A DNA stretch of 64,000 bases from the NCBI GenBank assembly GCA_019671005.1, contig CM033718.1, positions 21,146,014 to 21,210,013 on the forward strand. The letters are read 5' to 3'. Source of the stretch: Hibiscus mutabilis (taxonomy: Eukaryota > Streptophyta > Magnoliopsida > Malvales > Malvaceae). The notes beneath the pieces were generated by a model, which worked only from the letters and a program-made list of their open reading frames with translations, did no database searches and was not told the DNA's origin. Shown here in pieces: positions 20,836 through 33,718 of the stretch (position 1 is the stretch's first letter; each line of letters opens with the position of its first letter). The translations under genes and the position numbers were made by a program.

Positions 20836-23800
20836 TGTAACCCCCTTGACCCGACCTAGACGTCCGACCGAACTGAGTGAGCTACATTAGGTTTGCTTAA
20901 ACAAACCCAAAACGATTAACTAAACTTAGGTGCATTTTTCTTTGTATCTTGTCTAGATGCAACATTATGTCCTATGGTGTACATGCTAGAAGCGGGTTAA
21001 ATCTCAACTGAATCGGGCGTCAAATTGACATCTAATTACGCATATTTGCAATTTAAGGATCAAATTGCAAATATGGAAAGTTACGAGGTCTTAGTTAAAA
21101 ATTTGAGTTACCAATCCTCAATTAATCAGATTACATGATTGCTTGCCAAATTTTAGCTCAAAACAATCATTCAAAAACATACGATTGCATTTACGAATCT
21201 CAAGACCAAAATGTAATGTTTCAAAACGTTTTTTAACTTTGCAGAAATATCCTCGCAAAAGGTTTTGAAACCTCTCTTTAAGGTTTCAATACTTTCATTC
21301 CAGTAGCAAAAGTTGGCCTCCTAGTTTCGAAACCTTGGGGCTGGTTTCGGTACCAACTTTAAAAGGTTTCGAAACCTATTCATCTGATTTCGAAACTTAC
21401 TTGCAGATTTGTAGATAATACATATTCGAGACACTTTAGAACATTCCTAAACAAAACTAAATCAGCCCCAAACACTATAACTCACAAAACAACATACTTG
21501 AAACATCATACCCACTAAAGACATTCCAAAGATCACTAGGATATGGAAGCATAGACATCATGGCAACAAAGGTAATCAACAAGGAAAACCTATAGGCATG
21601 CTTCCTAGTCAATGTGCAAAACGTAAATCCACATCAAAATCGAGCATATAAAGCATCACGCTGATTCAGAACAACAATATAAGCTTGCACATGATGGGAG
21701 TTAGCAAATAACCCCGTAAACAACAATGGATCCCATTGCCTTTATTACTACTAGTCTAATTCAAGAACCGTACTTTCAAATAGTTAAAGTCCTTGGAGTG
21801 CTAAAAAACAAAGAGAGCGTAAGCACACTAGTCTTAGTGAGGAGTGCTAAAAAACAAACCGCTATCAATGCAATTAAAATCGATTATCAAAACCACTTTG
21901 AAAATCTCATTTTAAATATATTTCAAAACATCATGCCTTACAAACCATGCACTTAACATTTCCAAAAATATGCATATTAAACCATATACAACATCTATCA
22001 TGGATCAACAACAAAATCCCCATTTGCAAACCCTCAATTTAAGCTTTCTCATGCATAACAACCCATATGCAAGGCTTAAAGAGTAAACATGTATAAACCA
22101 ACATTATACAACATAATCCATCAACTTGATACATTATCAATTATATTTTCTTTCAAGTGATCGTAACCCAAGTTCTACTTCACAAAATATTACATTGGAT
22201 ACACGGATTCAACAAGTGTCATCTCAACACTTCATACAATCTCAACCGAAATTAAGGTACGGTTACAACCGAGTACCATCACAACCCAATCATCGGTTAG
22301 ATGTATAATTCACTAACAGGAGTTTTCGGTACCATATAACTGTTCGACTGTTAGGGTACTCGTGGTGGAGTATTCGGTACACATAAACCCCTCAACACTT
22401 GAGATGACTTATTATAGTGCACTATCAATCCTATGGCCGGCCAACTATATCCGATAATATTTTAAACCATATCACTTGCCAATATAATTCATTATTAACC
22501 ATGTACCTCACTGTTTTTATATAGATCGTTTAGAAACAATTTCCAATGCATTAAACCATGCATTTACAAGTATTCCTCATACTTACATGGATTATTTTCA
22601 AATGCATCCATAATAATATGTGATAAAAAACAATATAAAACATACTTAAAACATTCTTAAATAGTAGGAACCATGTAATTCAAAAACAAGTGCATAAAAT
22701 CAATTTCACCAAAACACGACCGAGGGAGAAATCTCATCAAACTTACTTCTGAGTTTAAACCAGTATTTCAAGCTAAATTTAAACTCCCAAAATAACCTTT
22801 AAGCTATTTCAAAGCTGAATTCCACGTTCTCACTCACCGACTATGCAAATCATCGTCCGTCCATACGAACTACTCCTCCAAAGCTTCCAAAACGATGCCA
22901 CAAGCTTGAGGATCAACTTCCCCTGATTTAATCACACAAAAACAAAGGATTCAATGCATTTAAATGCATTCAAAGACTCAACAACATTAATCCTCAACAA
23001 CTCTAACCAAAACCCCTCCACAACAACCGAAATCAACATCAAACACCTTCCAAACTTAACTCAGCCAAAACCTAAAGGTTTAATCCGTCAATTACCTTCA
23101 ATTAACATCAAAAAACAACCTAACATCATCCTTATACCTCCAGCATTCATAAAACATCCATAACTCCTCAAAAAACTCATAACTAACAACCTAGAAAATT
23201 AGAGATTCACTTAGTTTCGGGATTACAATGTTAAATCAAACTTATTAACACTATAAAACATCAAAATTATGATTATAACCAATCAAGAACTCTGCAAAAC
23301 AGATCCAAAACGAAAATTACTTAATCTCATCAATTAAACCTTGATTTAACCATTTTTCCATAATTAAATCATTAAAACTTATTAGAAAACATTAAACAAA
23401 GATCAAATACTTGGGAATTTCAGTAAAAAACCATTCATTAGAGGAGAAGAATGGAACTTACCTCTAATGAGTGAATTTCCTCTCAATTGGATGTTTTACT
23501 CTTGAAAAACAAAGGAAAACAATGTGATTTTGGAAAACAAGATTGAAGAATCCATTAGAATCAAGAATTTAATAAATCAAGAATATTACCTCAGATCTTT
23601 AATGCAAAAGAGAGTGTTTGATTGAAGAAACTTTGAGAGAAAAGCTTGAGAGAAAAACTTAAGTCAAAAGTGGTTTTAGGAAAATAACTACATTTCCTTA
23701 ATTAAATCTCCTTTAATTCACTCATTAAAACTCATTTAAAATAATCTAAATTGAGAGAAAAATCAGATTAAAACATTTGATAAATTACCTCCTGAAAGAT

Positions 23801-24066
23801 TCTAAGATTTGACTCCTTTACAAAACAATCACTATTTTTTTCATTCTTTATATTTTGGTTACTAACCAAAATGTCCAAATTCCACTTTTCAAAATTGACT
23901 TTACCAAAATTATCCATATATTAAATAATGATCTTAGGATATTTTCCCATATATTTTCTCACACAAAAATATTTATTTCGATTTTTATCCCGAATTCGAC
24001 TCAAATCTGTAATCTCGTTCCACCAGACCTACTAGAAACTCCTAGGCCCAAAATTGGGGTGTTACA
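20836..24066 (-). repeat. 3' LTR of Del-1 (3.2 kb)
   Basis: Plus-strand ends are TGTAACCCCC (20836) and GGGGTGTTACA (24066); in element orientation it starts TGTAACACCCC. It abuts the polypurine tract, which fixes the inner end. Inner parts match the Del-2 LTR (for example 22740-22790 against 56230-56280). It contains a cluster of GGTTTCGAAACC-type palindromes (21261-21396). Open frames inside have no domains. Confidence 0.85.
21261..21396. repeat. Cluster of GGTTTCGAAACC-type palindromes in the Del-1 LTR
   Basis: Five or six near-copies occur in about 135 bp: GGTTTTGAAACC (21261-21272), AGTTTCGAAACC (21323-21334), GGTTTCGGTACC (21343-21354), a perfect GGTTTCGAAACC (21365-21376) and ATTTCGAAAC (near 21388). 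Such clustered palindromes may be protein binding sites or a tandem-repeat relic. Confidence 0.6.
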
Positions 24067-24085
24067 ACTCTCCCCCCACTTAGGA
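24067..24085 (-). other. Polypurine tract of Del-1
   Basis: On the minus strand AAGTGGGGGGAGAGT ends exactly where the 3' LTR begins with TGTAACACC. Del-2 has the matching AAGTGGGGGCGAGT. It primes plus-strand DNA synthesis in LTR elements. Confidence 0.85.
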
Positions 24086-24136
24086 AATTTTGTCATCAAA
24101 ATTTACCTAAAGGAAACAAATGCGAAAACTGTTTCA

Positions 24137-24535
24137 TCATGTCCACATTACTCTCCCACGGTGTCGCCAAAACACATTCACAAGCTTGATCGTTTTGCCA
24201 TGAAGAACCTTACTGCTAGAATCAAGGATCTCAACAGGTTTCTCATCATAAGATAAATCAGGCTGTAACTCAATGTTCCCCATGGGCATAACATGCGATG
24301 GATCTAACCGATACTTCCGCAACATCGACACATGAAACACATCATGAATCTTCTCCAACTCAGGAGGCAACCTCAAACGATATGCTACAAGACCTACATA
24401 TTCCACAACCTCATACGATCTAATGAATATTAGACTAAGCTTTCCTTTATACCCGAACTGCATCACCTTCTCCCAAGGTGACACCTTCAAGAACACACAA
24501 TCACCAATAACATACTCAACCTCTCTACGCTTCAA
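24137..24535 (-). pseudogene. pol: Del-1 integrase C-terminus and chromodomain
   Basis: The minus frame encodes the GPY/F-like module (FLKVSPWEKVMQFGYKGKLS, VGLVAYRLRLPPELEKIHDV), the FHVSMLRKY motif and a short chromodomain (VEILDSSSKVLHGKTIKLVN, then VFWRHRG). The usual EEATWE end is lost (reads RVMWT), so the chromodomain is eroded at its C-terminus. It resembles the Del-2 copy at 57014-57565, which keeps that end. It lies just upstream of the polypurine tract, as expected for chromoviruses. Confidence 0.8.
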
Positions 24536-24549
24536 ATCCGCGTAGAATT

Positions 24550-25607
24550 TCTAACGATCTGAGGTTGCCTTCAAGCGATCACAGACAAGCTTCACTTTCA
24601 CATTTGTGTCTTTCAACACATCCGGCATAGAAACATACTTTTCCGCAACCTTAGCCTAACACAAAGGCGTGCGACACTTCCTACCATACAAGGCCTCATA
24701 CGACGCTATTTGTATACTAGCTTGATAACTATTGTTATAAGAGAACTCCACCAAAGGCAACTATTTCTCCTAGGTTCCTTGGAACTCAATGATGCAACAT
24801 CTCAACATATCCTCCAAGACCTAAATCACACGCTCAGACTGGCCATCCGTCTGAAGATGATATGAAGTACTAAAATTTAGCCGTGTACCCAAAGCCTGAT
24901 GCAAGCACTCCCAAAACCTTGCTGTAAACTGTGGTTCCTTATCTGAAACTATAAACTTCGGCACCCCGTGCAAATGCACAATCTCAGCAATATACAGATC
25001 CACCAACTTATCCAAGGTATACGTTGTATGCACTAGCACAAAATGTGCACACTTCAGAAACCGATCAACAATCACTCAAATGGAATTCTTCTTAATTGGC
25101 ATCAACAACAGCCCAAACACAAAATCCACGGTGATTCTTTCCCACTTCTATTTTGGTATCCTCAACGGTTGCAACAACCTAGAAGGAAACTGATGTTCAG
25201 CCTTGACACGCTGACATACCATGCATCTAGCAACAAAATCAGCCACAACTTTCTTCAAACCAACCCAATAGTACTCCTCTTTCAAGCCTTGATACATTTT
25301 AGTACTATCGGGATGCATAGCAAAAGGACTAGTATACACTTTGGTCAAAATGGTATGCCTCAACTCATCATCATTAGGCATCACCATCCGATCCTTGAAA
25401 CACAACACCTCATCATCATTAAATTGAAAATCCGATGAATTTCCATCCATGATATCCTTAACATGTGGTACCAACACCTCATCAAAAGGTTGCTTGTTCT
25501 TAATCTACTATGACAAATATGGCTTTACTTGCAACTCGGCCAACAAGCCTCCATCCTGTGTCACACTTAACTGCGCAAACACCACCCTTAACTCTGCCAC
25601 AACCTTT
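24550..25607 (-). pseudogene. pol: Del-1 integrase zinc-binding and catalytic core, broken
   Basis: The frame at 25477-25148 holds the HHCC zinc finger (PLHDSTK-like AMHPDSTKMYQG, then CMVCQRVKAEHQ). The frame at 25075-24821 holds the core: MIVDRFLKCAHF (first Asp), FIVSDKEPQFTARFWECLHQ (second Asp, normally DRGPQFT) and TSYHLQTDGQSERVI (Glu). A stop (CACTCAAATGG region near 25077) separates the two. The N-terminal edge is at 25607, where Copia-1 begins. Confidence 0.8.
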
Positions 25608-25761
25608 TGTTAGAGTATGCCCAAAGACCAATCTTACTAAATGACATTTGTTTTTACCTTGTTTATATTTTAAAGAGGCATTGCCATTATTATTCTTAGT
25701 TACAATTCTACGTGCATAAATAAACTAAATTATAATAAAATCTTTAGAATAATATGGTTAT
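25608..25761 (+). repeat. Copia-1 5' LTR, first 154 bp
   Basis: It starts TGTTAGAGTATGCCC and matches 42405 onward (3' LTR) through AATAATATGGTTAT, where Athila-1 interrupts. The rest of this LTR resumes at 35987-37564. Confidence 0.85.
25757..25761. repeat. Target duplication of Athila-1, left copy (GTTAT)
   Basis: GTTAT precedes Athila-1 and ATTAT (35987-35991) follows it; one mismatch. The uninterrupted 3' LTR reads GGTTATTCTT, which confirms a 5-bp duplication. Confidence 0.75.
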
Positions 25762-27190
25762 TGTTGCGTAATTTAAGTGCTACACAAATGGTGCAAGTGA
25801 ACACGTCGCAAGTAATAGTATAGATATAGATTGTCTCTACAAGGATTGGAAGAAACTTGTATTTTAATCACTTACACTGAAAAGAGAAATAGACTGTGAT
25901 GGTAAATTGTGATTTTAACTAAGTAGAATAAAGTAAAATTAAAGAAAAGTAAATAGAGGGAGGAAGAAACTAAATTGTGATAGTAGGCCAGGTTATTGAG
26001 TTTAGTTATGCAGTTGCCGAATGAAATGTTGTGGCTAGTAATTACTAAGGCAAGTAGGTTGCCGTGGCAACCAGGTTTAGTAGATTGTTGTGGAAACTGA
26101 GTTTCCTCCTTCAATGTTCAACGGAGTGTTCTTCAATGCCTTCGCGTTATCCATAACCGAAGAACTGATGTTTGCTCAAGCCTTGGTGATACAGACCTAC
26201 GTTAACCTTGGGTAAGCATCATCGATCTTTGCACTCTTCTTAGCCACTAAAATTTGATCATTATTCTTATGGCAAATTAGTTTCTATCAATTGGCTGATT
26301 CAAATAGAAACTGTATCCAATTCATTTCGTGAATCTAGTTCTCCCGAACTTATATAAATGAATTCATTCAAGTCCCTCTCCTGAGTTCTTTTGAAATTAA
26401 ATGAAAAGCCAAGAATACATAAACACCAAAAAACTTGAATTAAAAACCAACATCAATCATTCGTCCTCAAACACACAAAACCCAACAGCCCGAGCTAATT
26501 AAATATAGTTCACGGCTCGATGAAAAGAAATCACAAAGAAAATAAACTCATACATTAAAGAGAGAAAAATCCTAATCTCTTTAAAGCCTAATCACGAACC
26601 AGCTCTTCACGCCCCAAACCCCCTTTTTTGTTTCTACGATCAGCCTTTTATAGAAGGGAAAATTTCATTTGATCTTCAAAAGATGCCTTTTTTCTATGTA
26701 TCTTGCGGAGAGAATTTATGTTTAATTTCATTATCTAAAGATATGAAAATAATTCATAGTTTATTCCCTTATCTAAAGATAAGGAAATAATTCAAACTTT
26801 ATTTCCTATCCTTATTTGCATATCATCCCATTTAAGAGGAGGTAAATCATGATTAATGGAGCCTAGATTCTTTCATCTTCATCTTCATCTTCAATAGCTC
26901 ATAAATTGATTATAGGCTTTATCTTATGCGAATCTTGAAAAATTCTGCATTTATTTTCAACTTGCCCTGGCAACCGCTCGACAATCAACTCGATAATTCG
27001 TATCTGCACAAAAGAAAGCAAAACAACAACATTTTCTCCATAAAAGCAACTAAATGCAAGGCCAATCCCAATAAACAAAAGGATTACAAATTTATGCATG
27101 AAATACTACAAATGTAACTAAATGAGCCTAAGTCTAAACAATAATATGAGTAAAAAGGGTATAAAATATACTACTTTTTCAAACTTAACA
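25762..27190 (-). repeat. Athila-1 3' LTR (1.43 kb)
   Basis: Plus-strand ends are TGTTGCGTAATT (25762) and CAAACTTAACA (27190), flanked inside by a purine tract in minus orientation. Aligned by eye with 33836-35253, the left part differs clearly (very roughly 85% identical) while the right 300 bp differ at only about eight positions. Confidence 0.85.
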
Positions 27191-28328
27191 CACCCCCAAA
27201 CTCGAACTATTACTTGTCCTCAAACAATGCAAAAACTAATAATTACTTGCCAAGACATTTACCACAAAAACATGCTTCAAATTTGACTTCAATCCTCAGA
27301 ACCATGGCAATAAAGAATTGATTACCTTTCGACCTTCAAGAAACACAAAAAGTCACCCAAAAATAAACCATGATATTGGTGCAAGTGTGTGAGCATAGTT
27401 GTGAACAAGTCAATCAAAAGGATCCCAAAGAAGTTTTTTTTAATAAACAACAATATTGCCAAGGCAATTTATTAATAGCAAACCATGGCTAATTTAGGGC
27501 TTCATCTCATCACAACTACTTTCCTAGGCTTGAAGATAAGATGGAGCATACAATGAACCCCTAGCCTATTGAGCAGAGTCATCCTATAAAGCCTTTCATT
27601 CATTCATGCTAAATTATCTTTCCTACTTGGTTTTGGCCAAGCGTACCAGATATGTGTAGCAGCACATGGTATTTTATTCGACTAGAGCCAGAAAGGCACC
27701 TCTAGTATTATTTGATTTTTTGGTTAATTCTAAGATCGACATGTCACATCATTGTAATTATTAGGCAACATCATAGCAGATTTTCAAGTTAATTCCATGC
27801 TAGACCTAAAGTCTAAGGTGTTCTTATCTAAATGTCGTGGCTTATCTCATCATAGGATATCACAACAAATTTTTGGCAGTTTAACATGTAATTGCCATGG
27901 CAAGTAACATATGCAAACTAACATGGGACAAATAAAAACAAAAATAAGACAAACCCCACCAAACTCGAGAGAAGCATTGTCCTCAATGCATGTAAAACAA
28001 AACAAAAGAAATGAAAATGAGTTAATCAAAAAGGCCGCCACCTCAAATTCGTAGAGTCTTTTTTGCTGTTTGATTTAGGCGTTTGCTGCCTCACCTTGGT
28101 TGTTGTCGTGGAGCTGGGGCAGGGGTTTCCACGACAAATGTTACTAAACAACTCAACATTAGTTGCCGGGGCAAGTAACTCATAAGGATAAATCAGAACT
28201 GGCACAATAGTTTTCGAATTGATCTATTAAAAAATAGATAAAAATTAACTAAAAGACTAAAACGAAAATAACACAAAAACAAAAAGTAAGAAAAAATAGA
28301 AATATAAAAATTCTTAGGAGTAGCATTT
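27191..28328 (-). other. Athila-1 3' untranslated region with polypurine tract
   Basis: No coding frame is supported between integrase and the LTR. The minus-strand run TTTGGGGGTG directly beside the LTR (27191-27201) is the polypurine tract. A second purine-like run and the phrase TTGTCCTCAATGCAT recur near 27950-27990. A copy of 27191-27647 is present at 35254-35710. Several TTGCCNNGGCAA palindromes lie here (27456, 27892, 28163). Confidence 0.65.
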
Positions 28329-29529
28329 TCATTCATCTCCTAAGGATACTTCTCCTTTATTACGTTCAATGTGTGAACCAACATAGTGCTTCAATTTCTG
28401 TCCATTGACTTTAAACTCGCATCCATCAGTAGTTGATTTGGTCATGACAGCCCCTTGGGAGTAGGATTTAACTACTTCGAATGGCCCATACCATATTAAC
28501 TTCAATTTTCCCAAAAACATTTTAAGTTTGGAATTGTATAAGAGCACCAGTTGTCCTGGCAAGAATTACCAGGGCAATAGCTTCTTGTCATGCCATCGTT
28601 TACTATTCTCTTTATAGAGCTTGGCATTGTCGTAGGTTACTGCACAAAATTCTTCCATCTCGTTCAAATCCAGTAAGCGCTTTTTTCCTGCTTGGTCCCA
28701 GTTTATGTTCATTGTTTTGATCGCCAAATAGGCCTTATGCTCGATCTCTACCGGTAGGTGGCATGTCTTGCCGAAGACAAATCTGTAAGGAGACATGCCT
28801 ATGGGCATCTTGAATGTTGTTCGGTAGGCCCAAAGTGCATCATCAATTCTTATAGGCCAATCCTTCGTGAAGGATTAACAACCTTCTCACGGATAAATTT
28901 TAACTCACGGTTAGAAATTTCTACCTGCTCGTTCGTCTGCTGGTGATAAGTCGTGACAACTTTGTGAGTCACTCCAAAGTGTTGTAACATCTTGGTAATA
29001 AGCTTATTTTCAAAATGTTAGCCATCATTGCTGATAATTTCCCTCGGTATTCCGAACCATGTGAAGATGTTTTTCTCCAAGAATTGCTGCACAGTCTTTG
29101 AATCATTTCTGGGAACTACAGTTGCCTCATCCCATTTGGAAACATAGTACATGACAAGTAAGATGTATAAGTTACCGAATGATGATGGGAAGGTCCCCAT
29201 GAAATTGATGCCCCACACGCCGAACAATTCTACCTTGAGGATGTTCTGTAATGGCATCTCATGCCGCCTTGAGATATTCCTCGTTCGTTGACATCAATCA
29301 CAACTCTTGTAGAATTCATGGCTATCTTTATAAAGAGTAGGCCAATAAAAGCCTGACTGTAAGACCTTGGCCGCAGTGCGAGTACCTCTAAAATGGCCTC
29401 TATAGGGGGATGACTGACGTTGTAGAAGCACAATTTGTTGTTCCTTCTCGACAACATATCGTCGTAAGACCTAATATGTAAATTGTTTAAACAAAATAGG
29501 CTCGTACTAGTAATAATGCTTAGCAGCAT
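28329..29529 (-). pseudogene. pol: Athila-1 integrase, broken
   Basis: Minus frames in order: 29529-29230 (zinc-binding region, eroded), 29257-29018 (core: FGVWGINFMGTFPSSFGN, then VSKWDEATVVPRND and IISNDG), 28808-28566 (MPIGMSPYRFVFGKTCHLPV, normally TPYRLVFGK), and 28562-28329 (C-terminal MPGQLVLLYNSKLKMFLGKL, GPFEVVKSYSQGAV). The first catalytic Asp of the usual IDFMGP motif is Asn here, and stops separate the pieces. The family inserts cDNA into the genome; this copy could not. Confidence 0.8.
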
Positions 29530-29643
29530 GTAGGAACCACTTCTTTCCCTGGTAACTAAGTTTATAAGGTAAAATATTGCTTATAAGAAAATTTACTATA
29601 TCAGCATACCAAGGAGTTGTCGTTGTAGCTAACAGTTGCTTTT

Positions 29644-30263
29644 TCAGGAATACGCCACTGATCTCCAATGAATCATCATCTTTACTACCCCTTCCATCCT
29701 TGACAAGTGATCAACAACCTGGTTGTCCAATCCTTTAATGTCCTTAATTTTGATGTCAAACTCTTGTAAAAGCAATATCCAACGAATTAAACGAGGTTTG
29801 ACATCCTTTTTAGCAATTAAATATTTAATTGTCGAATGGTCAGTGTGAACAATTACCTTAGTACCAATCAAGTAAGGATAAAACTTGTCAAACATGAATA
29901 CTACCGCTAGCAATTCCTTTTCAGTTGTGGTGTAATTCAATTGAGCACCATTAAGGGTTTTGCTAGCATAGTATATCACATGGAAAATTTTACCTTTTCG
30001 CTGGCCTAAGACAGCTCTTACCGCAAAATCAATTGCATCACATATAAGCTCGATAGGTAGGGACTAATCAGGGGAACGACAATTGGCGCTGTGGCAAAGG
30101 AATCATCAAAATTGAAGGCTTTATCCTGCTCAAGAAAATTACACAATGTTTTAGAAATCTTAGAAAAATTATGAATAAACCTTCTGTAAAAACCTGCAAG
30201 TCCGAGAAAACTTTGGATCCCTTTGATTGAATTAGGCGGTGACAACTTCTCCATCACATCCAC
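29644..30263 (-). pseudogene. pol: Athila-1 reverse transcriptase thumb and RNase H, broken
   Basis: The frame 30263-30018 carries the connection region (SIKGIQSFLGLAGFYRRFI). 29979-29644 carries RNase H with IYYASKTLNGAQLNYTTTEK (Glu), FDKFYPYLIGTKVIVHTDH (Asp) and a final VVDHLSR (Asp, usually VADHLSR). Stops occur between the frames, with the first catalytic Asp region lost near 29990-30020. RNase H removes RNA from the hybrid during replication. Confidence 0.8.
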
Positions 30264-31058
30264 CTTTCTTGTGTCCTAGAACAATACCTTCATCCACCAT
30301 AAAGTGGCATTTCTCCCAGTTTAAAACTAGGTTAGATTCTTCACAACGTGCTAACACATTTTCCAAATTGCTGAGGCAATTGTCAAAACTGTCTCCGAAT
30401 ACCGAGAATTTGTCCATGAAGATTTCAAGGAAATATTCCACCATATTAGAGAAAATCACCATCATACAGCTTTGGAAGGTTGCCAGAACATTGCATAATC
30501 TGAACGACATCTTCCAAAATGCGTATGTACCAAAAGAGCACGTGAAGGTGGTTTTTTACCGGTCTTCCAGTGCTACGGCAATTTGGTTATAACCTGAGTA
30601 TCCATCAATAAAACAATAAAAGGATTTTCCTGCAAGACAGTCAAGCATCTGGTCAATAAAAGGTAAAGGAAAATGATCTTTCCTAGTAGCCTTACTCAAT
30701 TTACGGAAATCCATGCAAACTCTCCACCCAGTGACCGTTCTAGTTGGAATGAGTTCATTGCTTTCATTACTTACCACAATCATGCCTCTCTGTCGGAAAT
30801 TGGATATATGATACCGGCATTAAGCCACTTGATGATCTCCTTCATCATGACTTGCTTCATAGCAGGGTTAAATCTCCTTTGAGCCTCAATAGAATTGTTG
30901 TGGCCTTTCTCTAACAGTATCTTGTGCATACAAACTGCCAGACTGATTCTCTTTAGATTTGCAATTGTCCCACTGATTACCTTCTTGTGTTGTGCCAACA
31001 CGTCAATCAACTTATTTTCATGTTCAGGCTGCAACTTAGAAGAAATAATTATGGGCAA
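30232..31058 (-). pseudogene. pol: Athila-1 reverse transcriptase fingers and palm, broken
   Basis: Three minus frames follow each other: 31058-30780 (EAQRRFNPAMKQVMMKEIIK, WLNAGIIYPISD), 30783-30556 (VTGWRVCMDFRKLSKATRKD, then CFIDGYSGYNQI) and 30510-30232 (MSFRLCNVLATFQSCMM, EIFMDKFSVFGDSFDNCL). The palm motif, normally FMDD in Athila, reads FMDK, losing one of the two metal-binding Asp residues. CFIDGYSG keeps the first catalytic Asp. Frame changes at 30783 and 30510 add to the inactivation. Confidence 0.85.
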
Positions 31059-31402
31059 GGTGTTATCTTTTCCCAGTAGACATATTTCATTTGTCCTGGC
31101 AATGATTTTAATTCTAAAATAGGAGGTTGCTCAATGGTAGGTTTTTCGAGTTTACATTCCTTAATTGAGTAATCCAAAGATTCAAAATTTTTACTCAGTC
31201 GACTTAAATCCAATTTTCTTTCTGCTATGTCTCGTCATCCGGCTGCTCAAGTTCTTTAGGCTCGATAACATAATTGCCGTGGAAACACTCCACTATAGCA
31301 AAATTAATTTCTATAGTGGCCTAAATAGTTTGACATTTTTTGGATCATTAGCATACTTTAGGGTTTTGAATACATTCAACATAACTTGCTGATCATTAAC
31401 CC

Positions 31403-31789
31403 TCATAGTGAGCTCCCCCTTTCAAAATCAATCAAGGTTCTTCTCGTTTCCAAGAATAGTCTTCCAAGAATAATGGGCGCGAACTCATCTACTTCATAGT
31501 CCAAAATAATAAAGTCAGCGAGAAAAATAAATTTATCAACTATTACCAAAATGTCTTCGATTTTTCCCTCTAGATGCACATAAGATCTGTCCATAAGCTG
31601 TAGCATGACTGTAGTGGGTCTCGTCTTCCCTATACACAATCTTTGAAAGAAAGATTTAGGCATAAGGTTTATGCTTGCTCCAAGGTTGCACAGTGCCTTC
31701 CTGACGTAGTGATTGCCGATGGCACAAGGTATTGTAAAATTGCATAGATCTTTTAATTTGGGTGGCAGTTGGTTGTACAACATTTCCAT
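31403..31789 (-). pseudogene. pol: Athila-1 aspartic protease, catalytic Asp lost
   Basis: The minus frame shows QLPPKLKDLCNFTIPCAIGN, then CNLGASINLMP, TTVMLQLMDRSYVHLEG and FAPIILGRLFLETRRTLIDF. The motif that should read DLGAS has Asn in place of the catalytic Asp. Athila-3 keeps the Asp at the same place (20397 region). The frame is otherwise open for 128 codons. The stretch 31059-31402, between protease and reverse transcriptase, carries stops and no clear domain. Confidence 0.8.
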
Positions 31790-33718
31790 ACATCACTCTA
31801 TTAAGGCAACTGTCTCAAACTCACTCAGCCTAGTTCACTTAGAGGCAATGTCTTTAAGGAACTTAGCATAATTCGGCATCTGCTCTATTGCCTCAACCAA
31901 TGGTAGGTTGATATGAACTTGCTTCAAGATATCAAGAAAGTTTTTGAACTAATATTCATGCTTCTGCCTCTTCAGCCTCTGTGGGAATATTGGTGGCAAT
32001 CTGATCTTCTTGCCTGTACTCATCTCATCCGGATTGGCATTGTTGGATGAACTTGCCGCGGCTAGTGGATTTGCTGTGGCAACTGTTGAAGGTCCATCCT
32101 CTACGATTGTTGTGGCATTGTTGCCATGTAAATCTTTTTGAATGGGGGATTGTTCTACTGCTGATTACCATCCTCATATTGGATAGGTTCATCATTTGCC
32201 TTTCATCCACTTCAAGTGGTGATCACTTTACACTGTTAATGGCCCGTTCCTCGTACAAATTCAGTGTTACTAGGCAGACTGCGTTATGGCTTTGTACTCA
32301 GGACTTGGGCAAATTACCTAACTTGCGTCTCCAATGCTTTCAAAGCTGCTCCTTGATTCTGTATTGTCATCTCGGTCCTGTTGATAAAAGCGTCTGTCTT
32401 TTTCATGAAATTACTAGTCTCAACCATATAAGATTTAGTTTTAAGCATAAAAGAATTTAGAGAAGTTTCCAAAGAACTACCTGGTGACGACTGTTGTTGC
32501 GGCAACTGTTGCCGTGGCATGGTCTGTTGGAATCCTGATGCTTCTATATTCTGACGGTTCTGATTATTGGAGTTATTCTGGTTACTCCATGAAAAGTTGG
32601 GGAACTGCCACCATGCTGGATTGTACATGTTGGAATACGCCTTGTTGTTCCGGTTGTAGTTTCCAAAATAAAAATTGGACTATGGGTTCCGCAAACATTC
32701 AGAAGAATCATGGTTAGCATTACAAGAATCACAGATTGGATCCATTACCTGAACCTCCTATGTGTTACTGGGTCGCTGCATGTTCTTAACCATATTGGTT
32801 AATGCAACCAACTATGCTGAGATAACATCTGATGAATCAAGCTCAATTGTTGAGTCTTTTTGCCTTACTGCTCCCTTTCTAGTGGTTGGGAATAGATAAT
32901 TATTGTTGGCAAGTCTTTCCAAAATCTCCAAAGCTTCACCAGGTGACTTGTCTAGGAGTGTGCCATTTACCGAGGTATCCATCATCATCCTCGTCGATGC
33001 ATTTACTCTATTGTAGAACATCATTACTTGTGTCTAATCTCTGAATCCGTGCATGCGACATTTGTGTAGAAGCTCCTTATACCGATCCCAAGCCTTATAC
33101 ATTGACTCATCATCTGCATGATGAAAAGAAGTAATGTAATTACACAATTTATCAGTCATATTTGTAAAATTAAATCTAATAAGGAAGCTATGGTATAAAT
33201 CTGTCAAAGATTCAAAAGATCCAGATGGGATACTATTTATCCATGTTTTTGCCCTATCCGCAGTGAATAGGGGAATAATTTCAAACTTAGGACATCCTTA
33301 TAAACTCCTTGCTTTAAAATGAATCACAAACTTCTAAGAATGATCTGAGGTGCTGTCTGGCATCTTCAGTTGCTGAGCCACCAAACTGGCCAATCGAATT
33401 AAGCATATTGATTTTCACTGGCTTTAATTCCAAATGTGTGGCTTGAATCTCAAGAGTGACAATTCCTGGATTGAGATCATCAAGATCTGGATGTAAATGA
33501 TCTCTGATGGATCTATTCCGTACACGAACAGGTTGCTCGGCTAGAGTTATGCCTCCTCCTACCATGGCATTCTGATTGCCCTGGGTATTTTGATTGCCGA
33601 CTGGATCAACAGGTGGATTTGCCATTGCTGCTCTTAGCTCTCTCTTTCTTCTACAAAAAACTCGCTCGATATCCAATTTAAAGGGGTATTCTGGTGCTGT
33701 CAGTCTCGCTTTGGTCAT
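31790..33718 (-). pseudogene. gag: Athila-1 gag, broken
   Basis: Starts at MTKARLTAPEY, about 115 bases downstream of the primer site. Pieces in order: 33718-33314 (RDHLHPDLDDLNPGIVT, FLEVCDSF), 33024-32812 (MMFYNRVNASTRMMMDTSVN, EALEILERLANNNY), a zinc-knuckle-like CDSCNANHDSSEC near 32715, then 32628-32314 (an Asn/Gln-rich linker, NQNNSNNQNRQN, and a possible coiled coil). At least four stops or shifts interrupt it. Athila gag is normally one long frame. Confidence 0.8.

Noticed and set aside
22126..24256. Plus-strand ORFs within the Del-1 LTR (22126-22308, 22954-23163, 23855-24256)
   Set aside because: They lie in LTR sequence, have biased AT-rich composition, and the last overlaps the minus-strand chromodomain.
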